Assembly: GCA_027493775.1 (NCBI GenBank)
Contig: JAOSKE010000001.1
Span: 434,001-498,000 of the forward strand
Direction of reading: 5' to 3'
DNA: 64,000 bases
Source: Kiritimatiellia bacterium
Lineage (GTDB): Bacteria > Verrucomicrobiota > Kiritimatiellia > CAIVKH01
The notes under the pieces are model-generated. The model was not told where the DNA came from, made no database searches, and saw only the letters and a program-made list of their open reading frames with translations. The translations under genes and the position numbers were made by a program. This document shows, piece by piece, positions 32,684 to 43,675 of the stretch; the first letter of the stretch is position 1; each line of letters begins with the position of its first letter.

Positions 32684-32890
32684 ATGGCGGTTAAATTTAT
32701 TCGCAATAAGAACGATCGGCGTCCGCGCAAGAACGCAGCGGACAAGCGGCGTCGTGTTAAAAGCCAGAGAAAACGTGCGATTGCGTTAGGTGTTCCGGCC
32801 GAGTTGGTCGAGAAGATGAACACCAAGGAAGTCCGCACGTTGATTCTTCGCCCGAAGGCGACGGCCGCGCAGTACGCGAAATCGGCCTAA
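32684..32890 (+). CDS. Small highly basic protein (68 aa), unknown; ribosome/nucleic-acid associated by composition
   Basis: MAVKFIRNKNDRRPRKNAADKRRRVKSQRKRAIALGVPAELVEKMN; purine-rich upstream region. Confidence 0.55.
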   Translation: MAVKFIRNKNDRRPRKNAADKRRRVKSQRKRAIALGVPAELVEKMNTKEVRTLILRPKATAAQYAKSA

Positions 32891-32905
32891 GCCCGTCGCT
32901 GTATC

Positions 32906-33805
32906 ATGGCGGTTCGCTTGCGATACCGCGTCGAGTACGCGTTGCTGCGCGGGAGCGCCGCGTTCTTCAATGCTCTTCCGTATCCGGTCGCTTTAGCTGT
33001 TGGCGCGTGTTTTGCACGACTGATTTCCTTGGTGGCGCGCTCGCGGGTACGGGAGGCGCGCCGCCGAATTGCAGAAGTATTCCCCGATAAATCTGCGCGA
33101 GCAGTTCGCCGGATCGCCCGCATCTCCCTGCGCAACGTCGTCTTTAGCGTTGTGGAGTCGCTCCGATTCCCACGGATGACAAGAGAGTGGGTGGAGCGTC
33201 ATCTCGACGTCGGCAACTTCCCCGAAATGGTCGAGGCCCATCTCACAGAGGGACAAGGCGCGGTCTTTGCGATCCCGCACATGGGCAACTGGGAAATGTC
33301 CGGTCTCGCTGCGGGGCAGCGGGGCCATCCGATGTTTATGTTGGTCGGCCGCCAACGCAATCCTTTGGCGGATGACTTTATGAACAGAACCCGCGCGGCC
33401 ACGGGAGTCACGGTCGTATCGCGCGATAAAAATGTAGCGCGAAATATTCTTCACTATCTCCGCCAGGGAAAGACGTTTGGGATTTTACCCGATGTCCGTA
33501 TGCCGGGCGACGGAGTCCAAGTGCGGTTCTTAGGTCGTGATGTTGAACTGCCCGGTGGCATCGCACTCTTTGCTCGCCGTGCCAACGTGCCGATCTGTAT
33601 CGGTTATGTCCGACGGATTGGCTGGACGCGCCATCAGTGGCATTTCATTCCACCCGTTTGGTCGGATCCCACTCTGGACAAGCGAGAAGACGAAAAACGT
33701 ATTCTGCAACTCGCTGCGGATGTCTATACCGAGGCGATTCGCGAGCATCCGGAGCAATACTTTTGGTACAACAAACGCTGGGTGCTCGAACCGCGCAAAA
33801 AGTGA
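32906..33805 (+). CDS. Second LpxL/HtrB-type acyltransferase
   Basis: IPHMGNWEMSGL (HX4E), GRQRNPLADDFMNRTR, YFWYNKRW. Confidence 0.85.
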   Translation: MAVRLRYRVEYALLRGSAAFFNALPYPVALAVGACFARLISLVARSRVREARRRIAEVFPDKSARAVRRIARISLRNVVFSVVESLRFPRMTREWVERHLDVGNFPEMVEAHLTEGQGAVFAIPHMGNWEMSGLAAGQRGHPMFMLVGRQRNPLADDFMNRTRAATGVTVVSRDKNVARNILHYLRQGKTFGILPDVRMPGDGVQVRFLGRDVELPGGIALFARRANVPICIGYVRRIGWTRHQWHFIPPVWSDPTLDKREDEKRILQLAADVYTEAIREHPEQYFWYNKRWVLEPRKK

Positions 33806-33806
33806 C

Positions 33807-34650
33807 TCAGCGCGAGAGTTTCCTTTTTGCCCGGAGCGCGACAACTCGATCATACGCCGCATCCGGCAATATCGCTCTAAAGAAAGGGGCGACATACGCG
33901 TGGAGCGTTACGCGATAGCGCCGCCACGGATTTCGGGACTCCAAAGCTGCGCACACTTTCTTTGCGACGGCCTCAGGCCCGAGCGCAAAGGGCCCTGTCG
34001 CATCACGCGGCTTCGTCATATCGGGCATCGCAATGCGTGTCTTTTGAAGCGTGGCGAGGCCAGTGCGTGCGGAGGTGTTTCGGAACTCACTTCCGGATCG
34101 GGCCGGGCTCCACGAGAATCACTCCAATCCCCGTTCCGCGAAGCTCGATCCGCTGCGCGTCGGCGAGCGCCTCCAGAGCGTGTTTCGAGGCGCAATACGC
34201 GCCCATCAACGGGGTGGATACTTTACCGAGGACAGAGCTGATATGGACAATGCGCCCTGCGCCAGCCTTGAGCATCGCGGGCAGAACCAGATTGGTTAAC
34301 TCCTGAAGCCCGAACACGTTCACCTCGAATTGATGGCGAAGCGCGTCGCGCGAAATGTCCTCCATCGCTCCCGGCTGACCGAAGCCCGCGTTGTTGACCA
34401 GAGCGCCGAGTGTTCCGCCGGTGGCTTCAAATAGGGATGCGACCGCCGCCTCGATTCCTGCCGAATCGGTCATGTCAATTTCGACCGGCATGAAGCCTTC
34501 GGACGATAGCGATTCGATATCCGCCGCCTTCCGAGCCCCCGCAAAAACTCGCCATCCGCGCTCCTTCAGCAGTCGCGCCGTCGCCCGCCCGATCCCTGTG
34601 GAGCAGCCGGTGACAAAAACAGAACGATGTTCAACGCGAGGCAAATTCAT
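33807..34650 (-). CDS. Short-chain dehydrogenase/reductase (apparent frameshift ~34085)
   Basis: VFVTGCSTGIGRATARLL, LVNNAGFGQPG, SSVLGKVSTPLMGAYCASKHALEAL; C-terminus in another frame (MPDMTKPRDATGPFALGPEAVAKK...). Confidence 0.85.
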
Positions 34651-34958
34651 TCACAGATAGTCGAGACGCGCAGCTAGGTTGTCAACCTGCATGCGGATAC
34701 ACAGGACACATAGGGCATGGCGAGGATAAGCTCTCTGTAGTTGCGGGCGTTGACCGCGGCGAGCGGGCGTATCCGCCCATTTGTGACAGCAGTTCCACCT
34801 ACTGTTCGTATGACAGTTCATTTGGGCCGTGTAGCCATTCGTGCATAGGTTGATCTGCAGCGCTTGCAGACACACTTTGCTGACCTAGCGACGGCGACAC
34901 CACAAAAACCACCGAAAGTGAGGACTGAACCCATCTTTTCGCGAATTCGCTGTAGTGG

Positions 34959-35400
34959 GTAGGGCGTGACCGCCCTCCAGAGGCGGGCAAGGCCGAGCGC
35001 GCCGAATGTGAATGAAGAGAATTTTAACCACGGAAATGCGCGGAATTACGCGGAAAGCAAATTGTTATCTGGTTCTCGCTTTCGCCGTGTTTGGTAGGGC
35101 GTGACCGCCGGGCGCGCCGCAGTAGCTCTAGGGTCAACAACCGAAGGTCGAAAATAACCCGACATGGAACGTCGCGGTAAATCGTGAACATTCCGGCCGG
35201 CTCGGCGATCCGGCCCTACCCCAAACAGCAAACTGTTGGGTTGTTCTCGATTTCGCTGTGGTTGGCAGAGCAAAGCCGAGCGCGCCGAATGTGAGCGAAA
35301 CGATTTTTATCCGTAGAAACACGCGGAAAGGCGCGAAAAAGGATGGGGATAGCGCAAAACATTTAAGGCCGTGCCCCACCGTGGTAAGGCGCGTGGCAAG
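34959..35400. repeat. Degenerate non-coding repeat block
   Basis: GTAGGGCGTGACCGCC at 34959-34974 and 35094-35109; GCCGAGCGCGCCGAATGTGA at 34992-35011 and 35275-35294, with further diverged similarity around them. Confidence 0.75.
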
Positions 35401-35472
35401 CAAGCTCAGGTGATCTTAACTTAGCGCCATTCAGGGCTGACCCCATTCCCATGAGTAGCGCTTGTGATAGTC

Positions 35473-36598
35473 TATAGTGGTTCTCTAAAGTTCTGACTTG
35501 ATTGAACAGGTGCGAATGTTGTCAGGCGCTCTGTTGATGGCCCAGCAAAGAGCCTTGTCAATACGGGCAATGAGCGCATCGGCGTCTTTGGCCACGAAGT
35601 CGGTAAACCACTCCGCTTTGATCAAAAGCCACAGCCGCTCAATCGGGTTGAGGTCCGGTGAATACGGGGGCAGATACAACGGCTCGAAGCGACCCCACTG
35701 AAGCCGGGCCGCCTTGTGCCATGAGGCGTTGTCCAGTATGAGAAGTTGGCGCGGACGCGAAGGAGGCGGCAGCCGGTTAGCCTCATCCAGGAACGCCTGA
35801 AAGGTATCGGTGTCCGAATGCGAGAATTCACAGAGGAACGCTTCGCCCGTTCTCGGACATACCATCCCGGTCACGTTCATTCGCAGATGGTCGCCGTTTT
35901 TGGTGACCCGGCCCGTTTTGCCCACCTTGATCCAACGGCGGCGAGGACGAGGATCGCCCTCAATCCCCGTTTCGTCGCCAAACCAAAGCTCTACATCGGG
36001 GTTCTTCATAAGCGCTTGAAGTTCAAGGCAGAATGACTTTCGGGACTCTTCGTCCTGCCGATCCGGCCACGGTTGCGGCACCTTCAGCCGAAAGCCTTGA
36101 TCGTGCAAAAAGCGCATAACCGTTGAATAGGCAACGGGCAGCTTGAGTTCATCCCGCAAATAGCCATGCAGCTTGACCCCGGTCCAGTGGTGTTGATCTG
36201 CCAGTCCGGGTTGCTCAACTAGGTTCACAATCTGCGATACGCGGCCCTGGGGAATCTTGCGCGGCCGACCCGACCGAGCATGTTCAATCAGCCCGTCAAT
36301 GCCGGCTTGATTCCATGCGTGTACCCAGCGAGTGAGGGTGCGCTCGCTTACCGCAAAAAGCTTGGCGACTTGGGAGAAGTCCATCTCCAGCATCAGCGCA
36401 TTTATAGCGTACAGGCGGTCCCGGCTACGCATGGTTGGGGCGGTCGTTATTGCCAGCCGCAGCTCCTCGGGCTTGCAGTTTTCGGGATTTGGCAATGTCT
36501 TCGAGACCGGCATTTCCCAGCTTCATACAGCATCTCCCAAAAATTAAAAGTTTTTTATCACCCTTTTTCAGGACAAAACTTTTGAGAAAGGCTCTATA
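35473..36598 (-). mobile_element. IS630-family insertion sequence with intact transposase
   Basis: Transposase ORF plus imperfect terminal inverted repeats (TATAG..TTCTCTAAAGTTCTGAC / reverse-complement right end TATAG..TTCTCAAAAGTTTTGTC). Confidence 0.8.
35485..36513 (-). CDS. IS630-family transposase (HTH + DDE_3)
   Basis: LWFGDETGIEGD, LLILDNASWHKA, LPPYSPDLNPIERLW. Confidence 0.95.
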   Translation of the reverse strand: MPVSKTLPNPENCKPEELRLAITTAPTMRSRDRLYAINALMLEMDFSQVAKLFAVSERTLTRWVHAWNQAGIDGLIEHARSGRPRKIPQGRVSQIVNLVEQPGLADQHHWTGVKLHGYLRDELKLPVAYSTVMRFLHDQGFRLKVPQPWPDRQDEESRKSFCLELQALMKNPDVELWFGDETGIEGDPRPRRRWIKVGKTGRVTKNGDHLRMNVTGMVCPRTGEAFLCEFSHSDTDTFQAFLDEANRLPPPSRPRQLLILDNASWHKAARLQWGRFEPLYLPPYSPDLNPIERLWLLIKAEWFTDFVAKDADALIARIDKALCWAINRAPDNIRTCSIKSEL

Positions 36599-36721
36599 CC
36601 AATGTAGTTCATGGCGGTTATCTCCGGGCAACATGACGGGCCACTATGGCCGCGCCTTCAATTGCTTGATGGGCATTTTAATCACGCTTCGGCGTGAATG
36701 CCGCATCTACGGAGCTCTAAC

Positions 36722-37181
36722 CGCCTTTCATGTTATCTGACCACATCTTTTCGTGAGATCACCGCTTGGTTCCGACGCATTGCGCCCACCGACCCCGTCC
36801 GTTTCGACTTCGCGCTCACCCGACTCCCCATTCACGACGGCCTGACCACCCCCGAAATCCACGCAACACTATTGCGAGCCGAGTAAGCCACTGGACGTTT
36901 TCTCGGGAGATTCGCTGCAAATAGTTGTGTGCGTCAAGTTCTGCAAAAAGGTTTTTGGTATTTCCGGTTTATTGGTCATCGGGTCACGTTTGAAGTGGGG
37001 GCAGTGCAACCGCAGAGACAGCTTGCAGAACGGAACTTCAGAATTGATAATCCGAACAACTTAATTGGAGATAAATCATGGTCGCGTTGGCGTCAGCGAA
37101 ATGCTCACGCGTGCTGAGAGCCGGGTATCTGTCAATGCTGAGTACCGACCCCTTTTGATACGCCTTTCATGTTATCTGACC
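36722..37181. repeat. Pair of 21-bp direct repeats CGCCTTTCATGTTATCTGACC
   Basis: 36722-36742 and 37161-37181, identical. Confidence 0.9.
36745..36886 (+). pseudogene. C-terminal remnant of a TIGR02757-like (DUF2400) gene
   Basis: REITAWFRRIAPTDPVRFDFALTRLPIHDGL... without the rest of the gene; next to IS630 and repeats. Confidence 0.4.
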
Positions 37182-37275
37182 CCTTTTGACTAGGTTTCAC
37201 CGGACAGAGTCATGGCGACCGATCTCGCTTTCTTGAAGTTCACTCGCCATCATCTGCCCTCTGAGGTGACCATGT

Positions 37276-40200
37276 TCATTGCAGTTGCAGCCCTTCCTTG
37301 ACGCCCTTCAGAATCGCGTTCGCCTTCTGGGCTGTCTCTGCCGAGGGCATGGTCTTGCCGTCACCCATCTCAATCCGTATCTGGAAGCGGATCGGCGTGT
37401 TGTTCTTCGTTTTCACCTCCAGCAGCTTGGGCATGATGTCACCCAAGTCCTGAACCTGCGATGGTTCGAGATCGGCCACGGCGACAAGCACGCCTGTCGG
37501 TGGCGGAGTCGGCGGAGGTAGTGTTGTCTTTCCCGCAACCCTGAACTTGGCAAACTGGGCGGACGGAAAGTCGCACGGCCACGCCTGCGATCCGGCATCC
37601 AGAGCTAGGAAGCGCGCCTGAAGCGCGTCGCTGATCACGTCGCGCACCGTTTTCCACGGAAGGGTCTTGCCTGCCTTGACCGACAGGGCCGTGGCAACGG
37701 ATAGACCAGAAGCCACGCTTGCCTTCCATGCATCCTTCAGGTTCTCGGGCAGAATCTCTGCGGCGGCGATGGGCGCAGGCGGAACGCACAGCGTGCCGCT
37801 GGCATTCAGCACGCCTGTGGGGATCGGCTCGCCGAGAATGCTGGCGGGCCCCGAGAGCAACCAGATAGTGCCCTCTGCTACGGCAGTGCCGATGGCCGTC
37901 TCCACGACCGTCTGCTCGGCTTTTGGAATCTGCATGGGCTCCTGGTAGCCGCCCCGGTCAACCTGGACGACCGTCTGGCCGCCGAAGTAGTCGAACACCG
38001 CTTTGACGGCAATCTTGTCAGCAGGCCACAGCCCCGGCAGTTTATTGGGCGCGAGTAGCGCCGGTGCGATATCCGTGAGAACGGCCGTTTCCGGCAGAAC
38101 GAGTTCCATCGCCGGATCGTTGAGCGCGTTCTCGTCCGGGCGGGACATCCACCACGACCGCGACGTTCCGTCCGGCCGCGTCAGACGGAGTACAAACGTG
38201 CCTTGTTCGCACCCGTCCACGAGCGTGTCCAGGATGGCGCTGGCCTTCAGCATCTTCGGCAGATGGGGAAGCTGCGCGAAGGCTCCCGACAGGTCTTTCA
38301 CTCGACGAGCGTTCTCACCCTGTCGCCAGAGGTTGTACGGGCCGTCCGGGAGCAGGGCCTCGGCGGTGATGGCCGTATCCTGGATACGCGACCGGTTGTC
38401 GGCTTTGATCGTGTTGAAGTGCGGCTCTTCCGTCACCGTGATCTTGAATGCTTGGGCCTCGTCCTTCTCGGAGACGGTGACCACGATGGAGTACGCTTGC
38501 TTGACGGCCTCCGGTATGCGCCCCTTCGCCTTGTCGATGTTGATCTGCATCGTCTGGGCGCGGGCCGGATCGACGTTCCCGTCTTTCTGCTGCTTCTTGA
38601 CCTCTTCGCGCACAACCTCCCACGCCAGGTAGTCACGCACACGGGCCATCGCGAGTTCCAGTCCATCCTTTGATGGAGCCAACAGCAGAACGGCGTTTCG
38701 ATAGACGCGCGGCCGATCCGATCCGGTGGTCTCGTCTAGGAACCGCTTGGCCTCTGCGCTGGGCTTGCCTGATTCCGAGGCGGCACTGGGTCCGAGCACC
38801 GCGTAGTGGAACGCGCCATCGTCCTCAATGTCCTTGGGTCGGGTCGGCAGTGTGTGGACGCGGACGCCCGCCGCCGATGCGTTGGCGGTCAGCGCCTTGG
38901 TCCTGCCGATGTCGTCGAGCAGGCGCGCACGCACCGTGTCGTCGGGGATATTCCTCGCCGCGACCGCGTGCATCTGCGTCAGGTTCGGCCGGTTGCCCAG
39001 GCGCCACGTCCCCGGAAGCTGGCCTTCCGAGACGGCCGTGTAGAGGTCGTCGAGCCAGTAACTCGACTGCGACCATCGGGCTAACCCTTTCTCCAACTCA
39101 ATCTTGTCGGGGCGAACGGAGCCCAGGAGTACCGTCAGATCCCGCGTCCGGGCATTCTGGCCGACCGGCTGGGAATGCAGAAAGGTCGCCACGACCGCCT
39201 GCTCCACTTCGCGGTTTTTCAGCCCGACCGACTCGATCTGAATCCTTCGCGCCTGCGAGAACTCGTTGTCCAGGATACCGGTCCACGCCTGCTTCTTGCC
39301 TTCCCACTCCTCGGTATCGGCCACCGCCACCATCTCCCGCAGGGATTCGGAGAGACCGTCCTTGCCCGGCGCGGTCAGGAATACCGCAGGCCCCACCAGC
39401 GGGCTGGTGTCCCACTTCTCCGCCTCGCGCAACGCCAAGGCGAAAGTCCGCAAGACACCGCGTGTCCGCTGAAAACGCGCGAGCTGCGTCCACTTCGAGT
39501 AGAGCACCTCCGTCAGATCGGGATGGAACGGGAAGCTCTTGAGGAACCGTTCCTCGGCTTCCGCGCCCTGTTTCGCCGTCTGCTCGTCCACGGCTGCGAT
39601 ACCCTTCAGCGCCGCCACGACATGCTGACGGAACGCCTCGCGGTCGCCTGAGCGACTCGGGCGTGAAGAACCGGCGGCGGAGCACCTCGGCGACATCCTC
39701 CTTCACAACCGGTTCAACGACTTCCTCGCGTTGGCGTTGGAATACATCCTGGAGCGCAGCATCCACGCCCCGACCGAACGTGTCGGTCATCTTCGGATCG
39801 CTGGCCAGGAGAGAGACAACGACACAACATCTGTCGCTCTTAGTTGCTGCCTGCGACAGGTACTGAAAGAAGTTCCGCAGTCTGTCCAGCCACTTCTTGT
39901 CGTGCGCGACCTTTTCGCGGGCAAACATCAGCACTTCATCAAGCAGGATCAGCACGCCAAGCCCATCCTTGATCGGCATCGCCAACAGTTCCGACAGGAG
40001 GTTCTCGGCAGGAGCCGTTTCGCGTTCCTCCGTCTTGCCGTCCGCGTGCAGCAGCTTGAGGCCCGCGTCGCCCGCCAACTGGTAGGCCAGCACGCTCCAC
40101 GGCTGCTTGAGTGTCCGGATCTTGCCGTTCGGCGAACGCACTTCCATGCCCTTCTCGACGTCGAGCTTGTCGAAGCACAAGCCCGCAATGCGGCATTGGG

Positions 40201-40579
40201 GCGGATTCTGGCCGATTTCCTGCACGAACTCCGCAACGGCGGGCAGGTTGGGCAGATTGTCCGGGTCGTTGACCAGATGCCGGAGCGTGATCAGCGTGTG
40301 CGTCTTGCCGCCGCCGTAGGTCAGCGCAAGCTGACGGACGGCCTTGTCGTTCTTGCCCGCTAGCCGCAGCACTACTTCCTGCACCAGATGGCGCAGGTTG
40401 TACGTGGGGAAGGTCAGAGCGAAGAAGTGCTCCGGATCCTCGTAAATCGGCCGCTTGCGGCGCTGCATCATGACCTCATAGAGGTCGGCAGCGAACATGT
40501 GCATCGGCAACTCGCCGGAACGAAGATCGTCCCGGATCTTCACCACTTCGTGCCAGGGCTTCCACGGTGTCTTCATCAT
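37276..40579 (-). CDS. DUF499 (COG1483) AAA+ ATPase of the defence operon (apparent frameshift ~39652)
   Basis: LTYGGGKTHTLITL (Walker A), GVLILLDEVLMFA (Walker B); ORFs 39098..40579 and 37276..39696 join near FFTPES..SGDREAFRQHVVAALKG; ATGA overlap with SIR2 gene. Confidence 0.85.
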
Positions 40580-41682
40580 TGTTCTCCAGTCGGCTGACTT
40601 GCCTGAATCGGCTTGACTTCTTCAAAAGGGTCTTCCTCGTCGGGGAACACCTCTGTAAGCGTTTTGATTGAGAGTTCTGTGTCAAAGAACGGCTTTGCCT
40701 TTGCCGTCCTGAAGATCACTTGATCAGTGTCGTTCGATGTCTTCAGTCTCGATGTGATTTCGTCACGATGGCCGTCGGTGTCATTCCACATTCCAACGGC
40801 CAGGATCCTCTTGCCCGGATCGGAAGCCAATGCCTGTCCAAGGATGCCGTTGATGTGCTCGTCTGCAAAGCTGTACCCGACAGTGACGATGAGCCGCGCG
40901 GATGTAATCGTCCACCGCCTAAGCTCGTAGGCGAAGAACAGGAAGGGATCGACATACTGCAGCTTGTACGTCGTGCCGAAGATGATCTGGATATGCTTTG
41001 GCTCAATCGGTGCGTCCTGATATACGAGGTGATTGTTGTCGTCGCGTGTCCAGTCGATGGAACCATGTAGCTTATACAGGTAGACGTTGGGTGCCTCGGA
41101 ATCGGCTGACTCGTCGAACACTCGCCAGTCCCAACGCTCGCCATCGCCGAACCCGCGTTCAACCCGAAGATCCTGGCACCCCTTTTCAACGCACAGATCG
41201 TAGTTCAGCGTGAAGACCCTCATCGGGTGCTGGTACTCCTGCTGGAACCGTGCAAGCCCACCGAAGTAAGCCGCAGAGCGGTCGTATTTCAGCTGTACCC
41301 AACTGTCACGAAGCTCCTTCACGATCTTCTGTCGCAGTTCGCTTACCTTGGCGAGATTGCTGCCCGCGACTTCTGGCAGCTTCGGAGCCCACGAACCGAT
41401 GAATGGGAAAAGCGGGTGCTCGTCGCCTCGCAGCAGGTCGTCAAGCGTGCCAACCAGATCCTCGATGTTGAACTTCGTATGGTCATACATACCGCGCAAG
41501 TTGTGACCATACATGATCGCGCTCTTCAGGTAGTTGTAGAGCTTGCTGTACCCCTTCCAGTCGGAATGATCACGGAGGAGCCCCTCAAGTTTCTCGATCA
41601 TCTGGGCGGATGCCGGTATGCCAGCCTCCACGCTGGCACCCGCGCCCAGCAGAAACACGACTTCGTCCTTCTTCAATATCAT
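40576..41682 (-). CDS. SIR2-like NAD+-binding effector
   Basis: FLLGAGASVEAGIPAS, VFTLNYDLCVEKGC, VYLYKLHGSIDW, LIVTVGYSFADEHINGIL. Confidence 0.9.
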   Translation of the reverse strand: MILKKDEVVFLLGAGASVEAGIPASAQMIEKLEGLLRDHSDWKGYSKLYNYLKSAIMYGHNLRGMYDHTKFNIEDLVGTLDDLLRGDEHPLFPFIGSWAPKLPEVAGSNLAKVSELRQKIVKELRDSWVQLKYDRSAAYFGGLARFQQEYQHPMRVFTLNYDLCVEKGCQDLRVERGFGDGERWDWRVFDESADSEAPNVYLYKLHGSIDWTRDDNNHLVYQDAPIEPKHIQIIFGTTYKLQYVDPFLFFAYELRRWTITSARLIVTVGYSFADEHINGILGQALASDPGKRILAVGMWNDTDGHRDEITSRLKTSNDTDQVIFRTAKAKPFFDTELSIKTLTEVFPDEEDPFEEVKPIQASQPTGEQ

Positions 41683-41692
41683 CGTGACACTC

Positions 41693-43636
41693 CTATAAGA
41701 ACCAAGGCGGCAGCCCGTCGAACCTCAGATCAGGAAAACCGTACTCGTCAAACCGGCCAACGTAGTCGGCGATCAGCTTTGCATAGTAGACGGATACCGG
41801 CATGGACTTCGAGTTGAACCCCCGCCAATTTGCCCCGGACAGATTCAGTGCATCCTGGAGATAGTCGGTCAGAACAGCGTCGTCTATGCCCGTGTGTGGA
41901 TAGGTGAGTTCCACATGCATGGGACCGCCAATGCGGCTTCGTATTGTGGGGTTGTGATACTGGAGACCCTCGAACCAGACGAGCCGCTCCCGCTGCGACA
42001 GAGAGATGTAGGTGCTCTCGTATGGGACCTTGCTGTTGTTCCACGTTGCGAATCCAAAAAAGCGATTGCGGTCGTTGAACTTCAATGCCACGAGATCATG
42101 TTGGTGGTTGTCCTCGTCCCCATACTGATCAAGCGCCGCATGGATGGCCTTCATCTCGGCTCGACGAAGCCTGAACGCCGTGTGAATGACAAAACGGTCG
42201 TACTGATCCCTATAGTCGTTCAGAACCTGTTTGATGCTTTCAGTCAGCCCGTTCAGGTATGAGCCCTCATCTCGCTCATCAATCAATGTGCGGATGCTGT
42301 CATAGATCCCGGTTGAATCGGTCAGAACGGAGTATGCGTAGTAGCGGTTGATGGCACCGTTCGACGACCTGCGGTGGCACTGGCCGACGCCGATGATCAG
42401 GCACTTCTGATGTTGCGGTTGAACCATCCACGGCACCCCGCCCAGCTTGGAGAACACGCCAAGAGCTATGTTTGCAATCGACCACTTCATAGACTCCCGG
42501 TCCCGCAACTTCCGTAAGCTTACGAGCTGAGTAGGAAAGCCATGCGAGAGGAAGCAGTGCTTCAATTGATAGTAGGCTTGCTTACCAGCGGGGTCGGGGT
42601 CGAGGCGTGACCAAGGGAACAGAATCAGCGGCAGCGTTGTCCGCGATCCGATCTGGCCCTTCATCCTGGCGATTCCATCATCCAGGGAGGCCTTGTCAAA
42701 CCCGTCAAGGGGAACTCCTATCACATGCTCCGTTCCCAAGGAGAACTGAAACATATCGTTCATTCCCTTGAACGTGCCGTATGTATCCCCACGCAGGGCC
42801 CTGTAAAGGTCATGCGAAAGCGGCTTGTCCGCAGGCCGGTACATGAAGCATATCAAGGAGTCGTTGTTCAGTGGGCGAAGCGGCCCGCGCGATTTGACGC
42901 CCATGAACTGGGACGAAGCCGTGGTGTTGCCCGCAAAAACGTATGTTTTTGTCCTGAGACGTTCTGCGGGAAGCCTTGCCATTCGTAGGTCTACGTCGAT
43001 CCGTGTCCCATCTGGTAAGGTGATCGGAAAGAGTTGAGCTTGGTAGGTTTTCAGGAATCGCTCAATCATGCCGTATTGATCGGCGTAGTAGTCCTTGTTC
43101 TCGCCGAAGGACTGATCGAGGCTGAGGCTCCTCTGTTGAACGCGACGGTCAAATGCGACTCCCGGCGCAACTCGAAAATGGTGCCCAACGAGAAAGCCCA
43201 ACAGCTTCTCGCTTCTCAGGTAATACGGCTGCAACTCAACGGTAGATTGACCCAGTGCATCCTGGTCCAGCACAAAGGCTATGCGGTCGCCAAAATGGGA
43301 ATTGCACAGGTACGAATCCGGGGGAAGGGCCTCCGCCGACTTTGCGTTGAGCAGGTTGGCGATATACCAGAGGGTGAGATACCAGTTGGTCGTGGAGTCA
43401 CACGCAAACGCATCGAAGCCGTCCCTCTTCGCCAAGGAGACATCGAAAGGCACAAACTCATCCTCGGATGCGATGGAGGGCGGGAGCCTATATTGTTTGA
43501 CTTCAGGCGGCAGCGGTTTTTGGTCACCACGTTCGGCGGCGCGACGGTACACCGTCATGTTGAACGCCTGCGGGGTGATCGGCATGAGATTGAGCGCGAT
43601 GAACTCCCGGCTATTTGGTGATCGCGAGCTAGGCAT
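41693..43636 (-). CDS. Prokaryotic Argonaute (long type, predicted catalytically inactive)
   Basis: MID/PIWI signatures: YYQLKHCFLSHGFPTQLVSLRKL, ANIALGVFSKLGGVPWMV, LIIGVGQCHRR, YDRFVIHTAFRLRRAEMKAI, ANWRGFNSKSMPVSVYYAKLIADYVG; GGAGG 8 nt upstream of ATG at 43636. Confidence 0.9.
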   Translation of the reverse strand: MPSSRSPNSREFIALNLMPITPQAFNMTVYRRAAERGDQKPLPPEVKQYRLPPSIASEDEFVPFDVSLAKRDGFDAFACDSTTNWYLTLWYIANLLNAKSAEALPPDSYLCNSHFGDRIAFVLDQDALGQSTVELQPYYLRSEKLLGFLVGHHFRVAPGVAFDRRVQQRSLSLDQSFGENKDYYADQYGMIERFLKTYQAQLFPITLPDGTRIDVDLRMARLPAERLRTKTYVFAGNTTASSQFMGVKSRGPLRPLNNDSLICFMYRPADKPLSHDLYRALRGDTYGTFKGMNDMFQFSLGTEHVIGVPLDGFDKASLDDGIARMKGQIGSRTTLPLILFPWSRLDPDPAGKQAYYQLKHCFLSHGFPTQLVSLRKLRDRESMKWSIANIALGVFSKLGGVPWMVQPQHQKCLIIGVGQCHRRSSNGAINRYYAYSVLTDSTGIYDSIRTLIDERDEGSYLNGLTESIKQVLNDYRDQYDRFVIHTAFRLRRAEMKAIHAALDQYGDEDNHQHDLVALKFNDRNRFFGFATWNNSKVPYESTYISLSQRERLVWFEGLQYHNPTIRSRIGGPMHVELTYPHTGIDDAVLTDYLQDALNLSGANWRGFNSKSMPVSVYYAKLIADYVGRFDEYGFPDLRFDGLPPWFL

Positions 43637-43675
43637 CGAAAAGCCTCCCATACTGATCTGCTATCGCCGCGCCGC

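Noticed and set aside
39731-40363. Plus-strand 210-aa ORF
   Set aside because: Antisense to the DUF499 ATPase Walker region; no recognisable domain.
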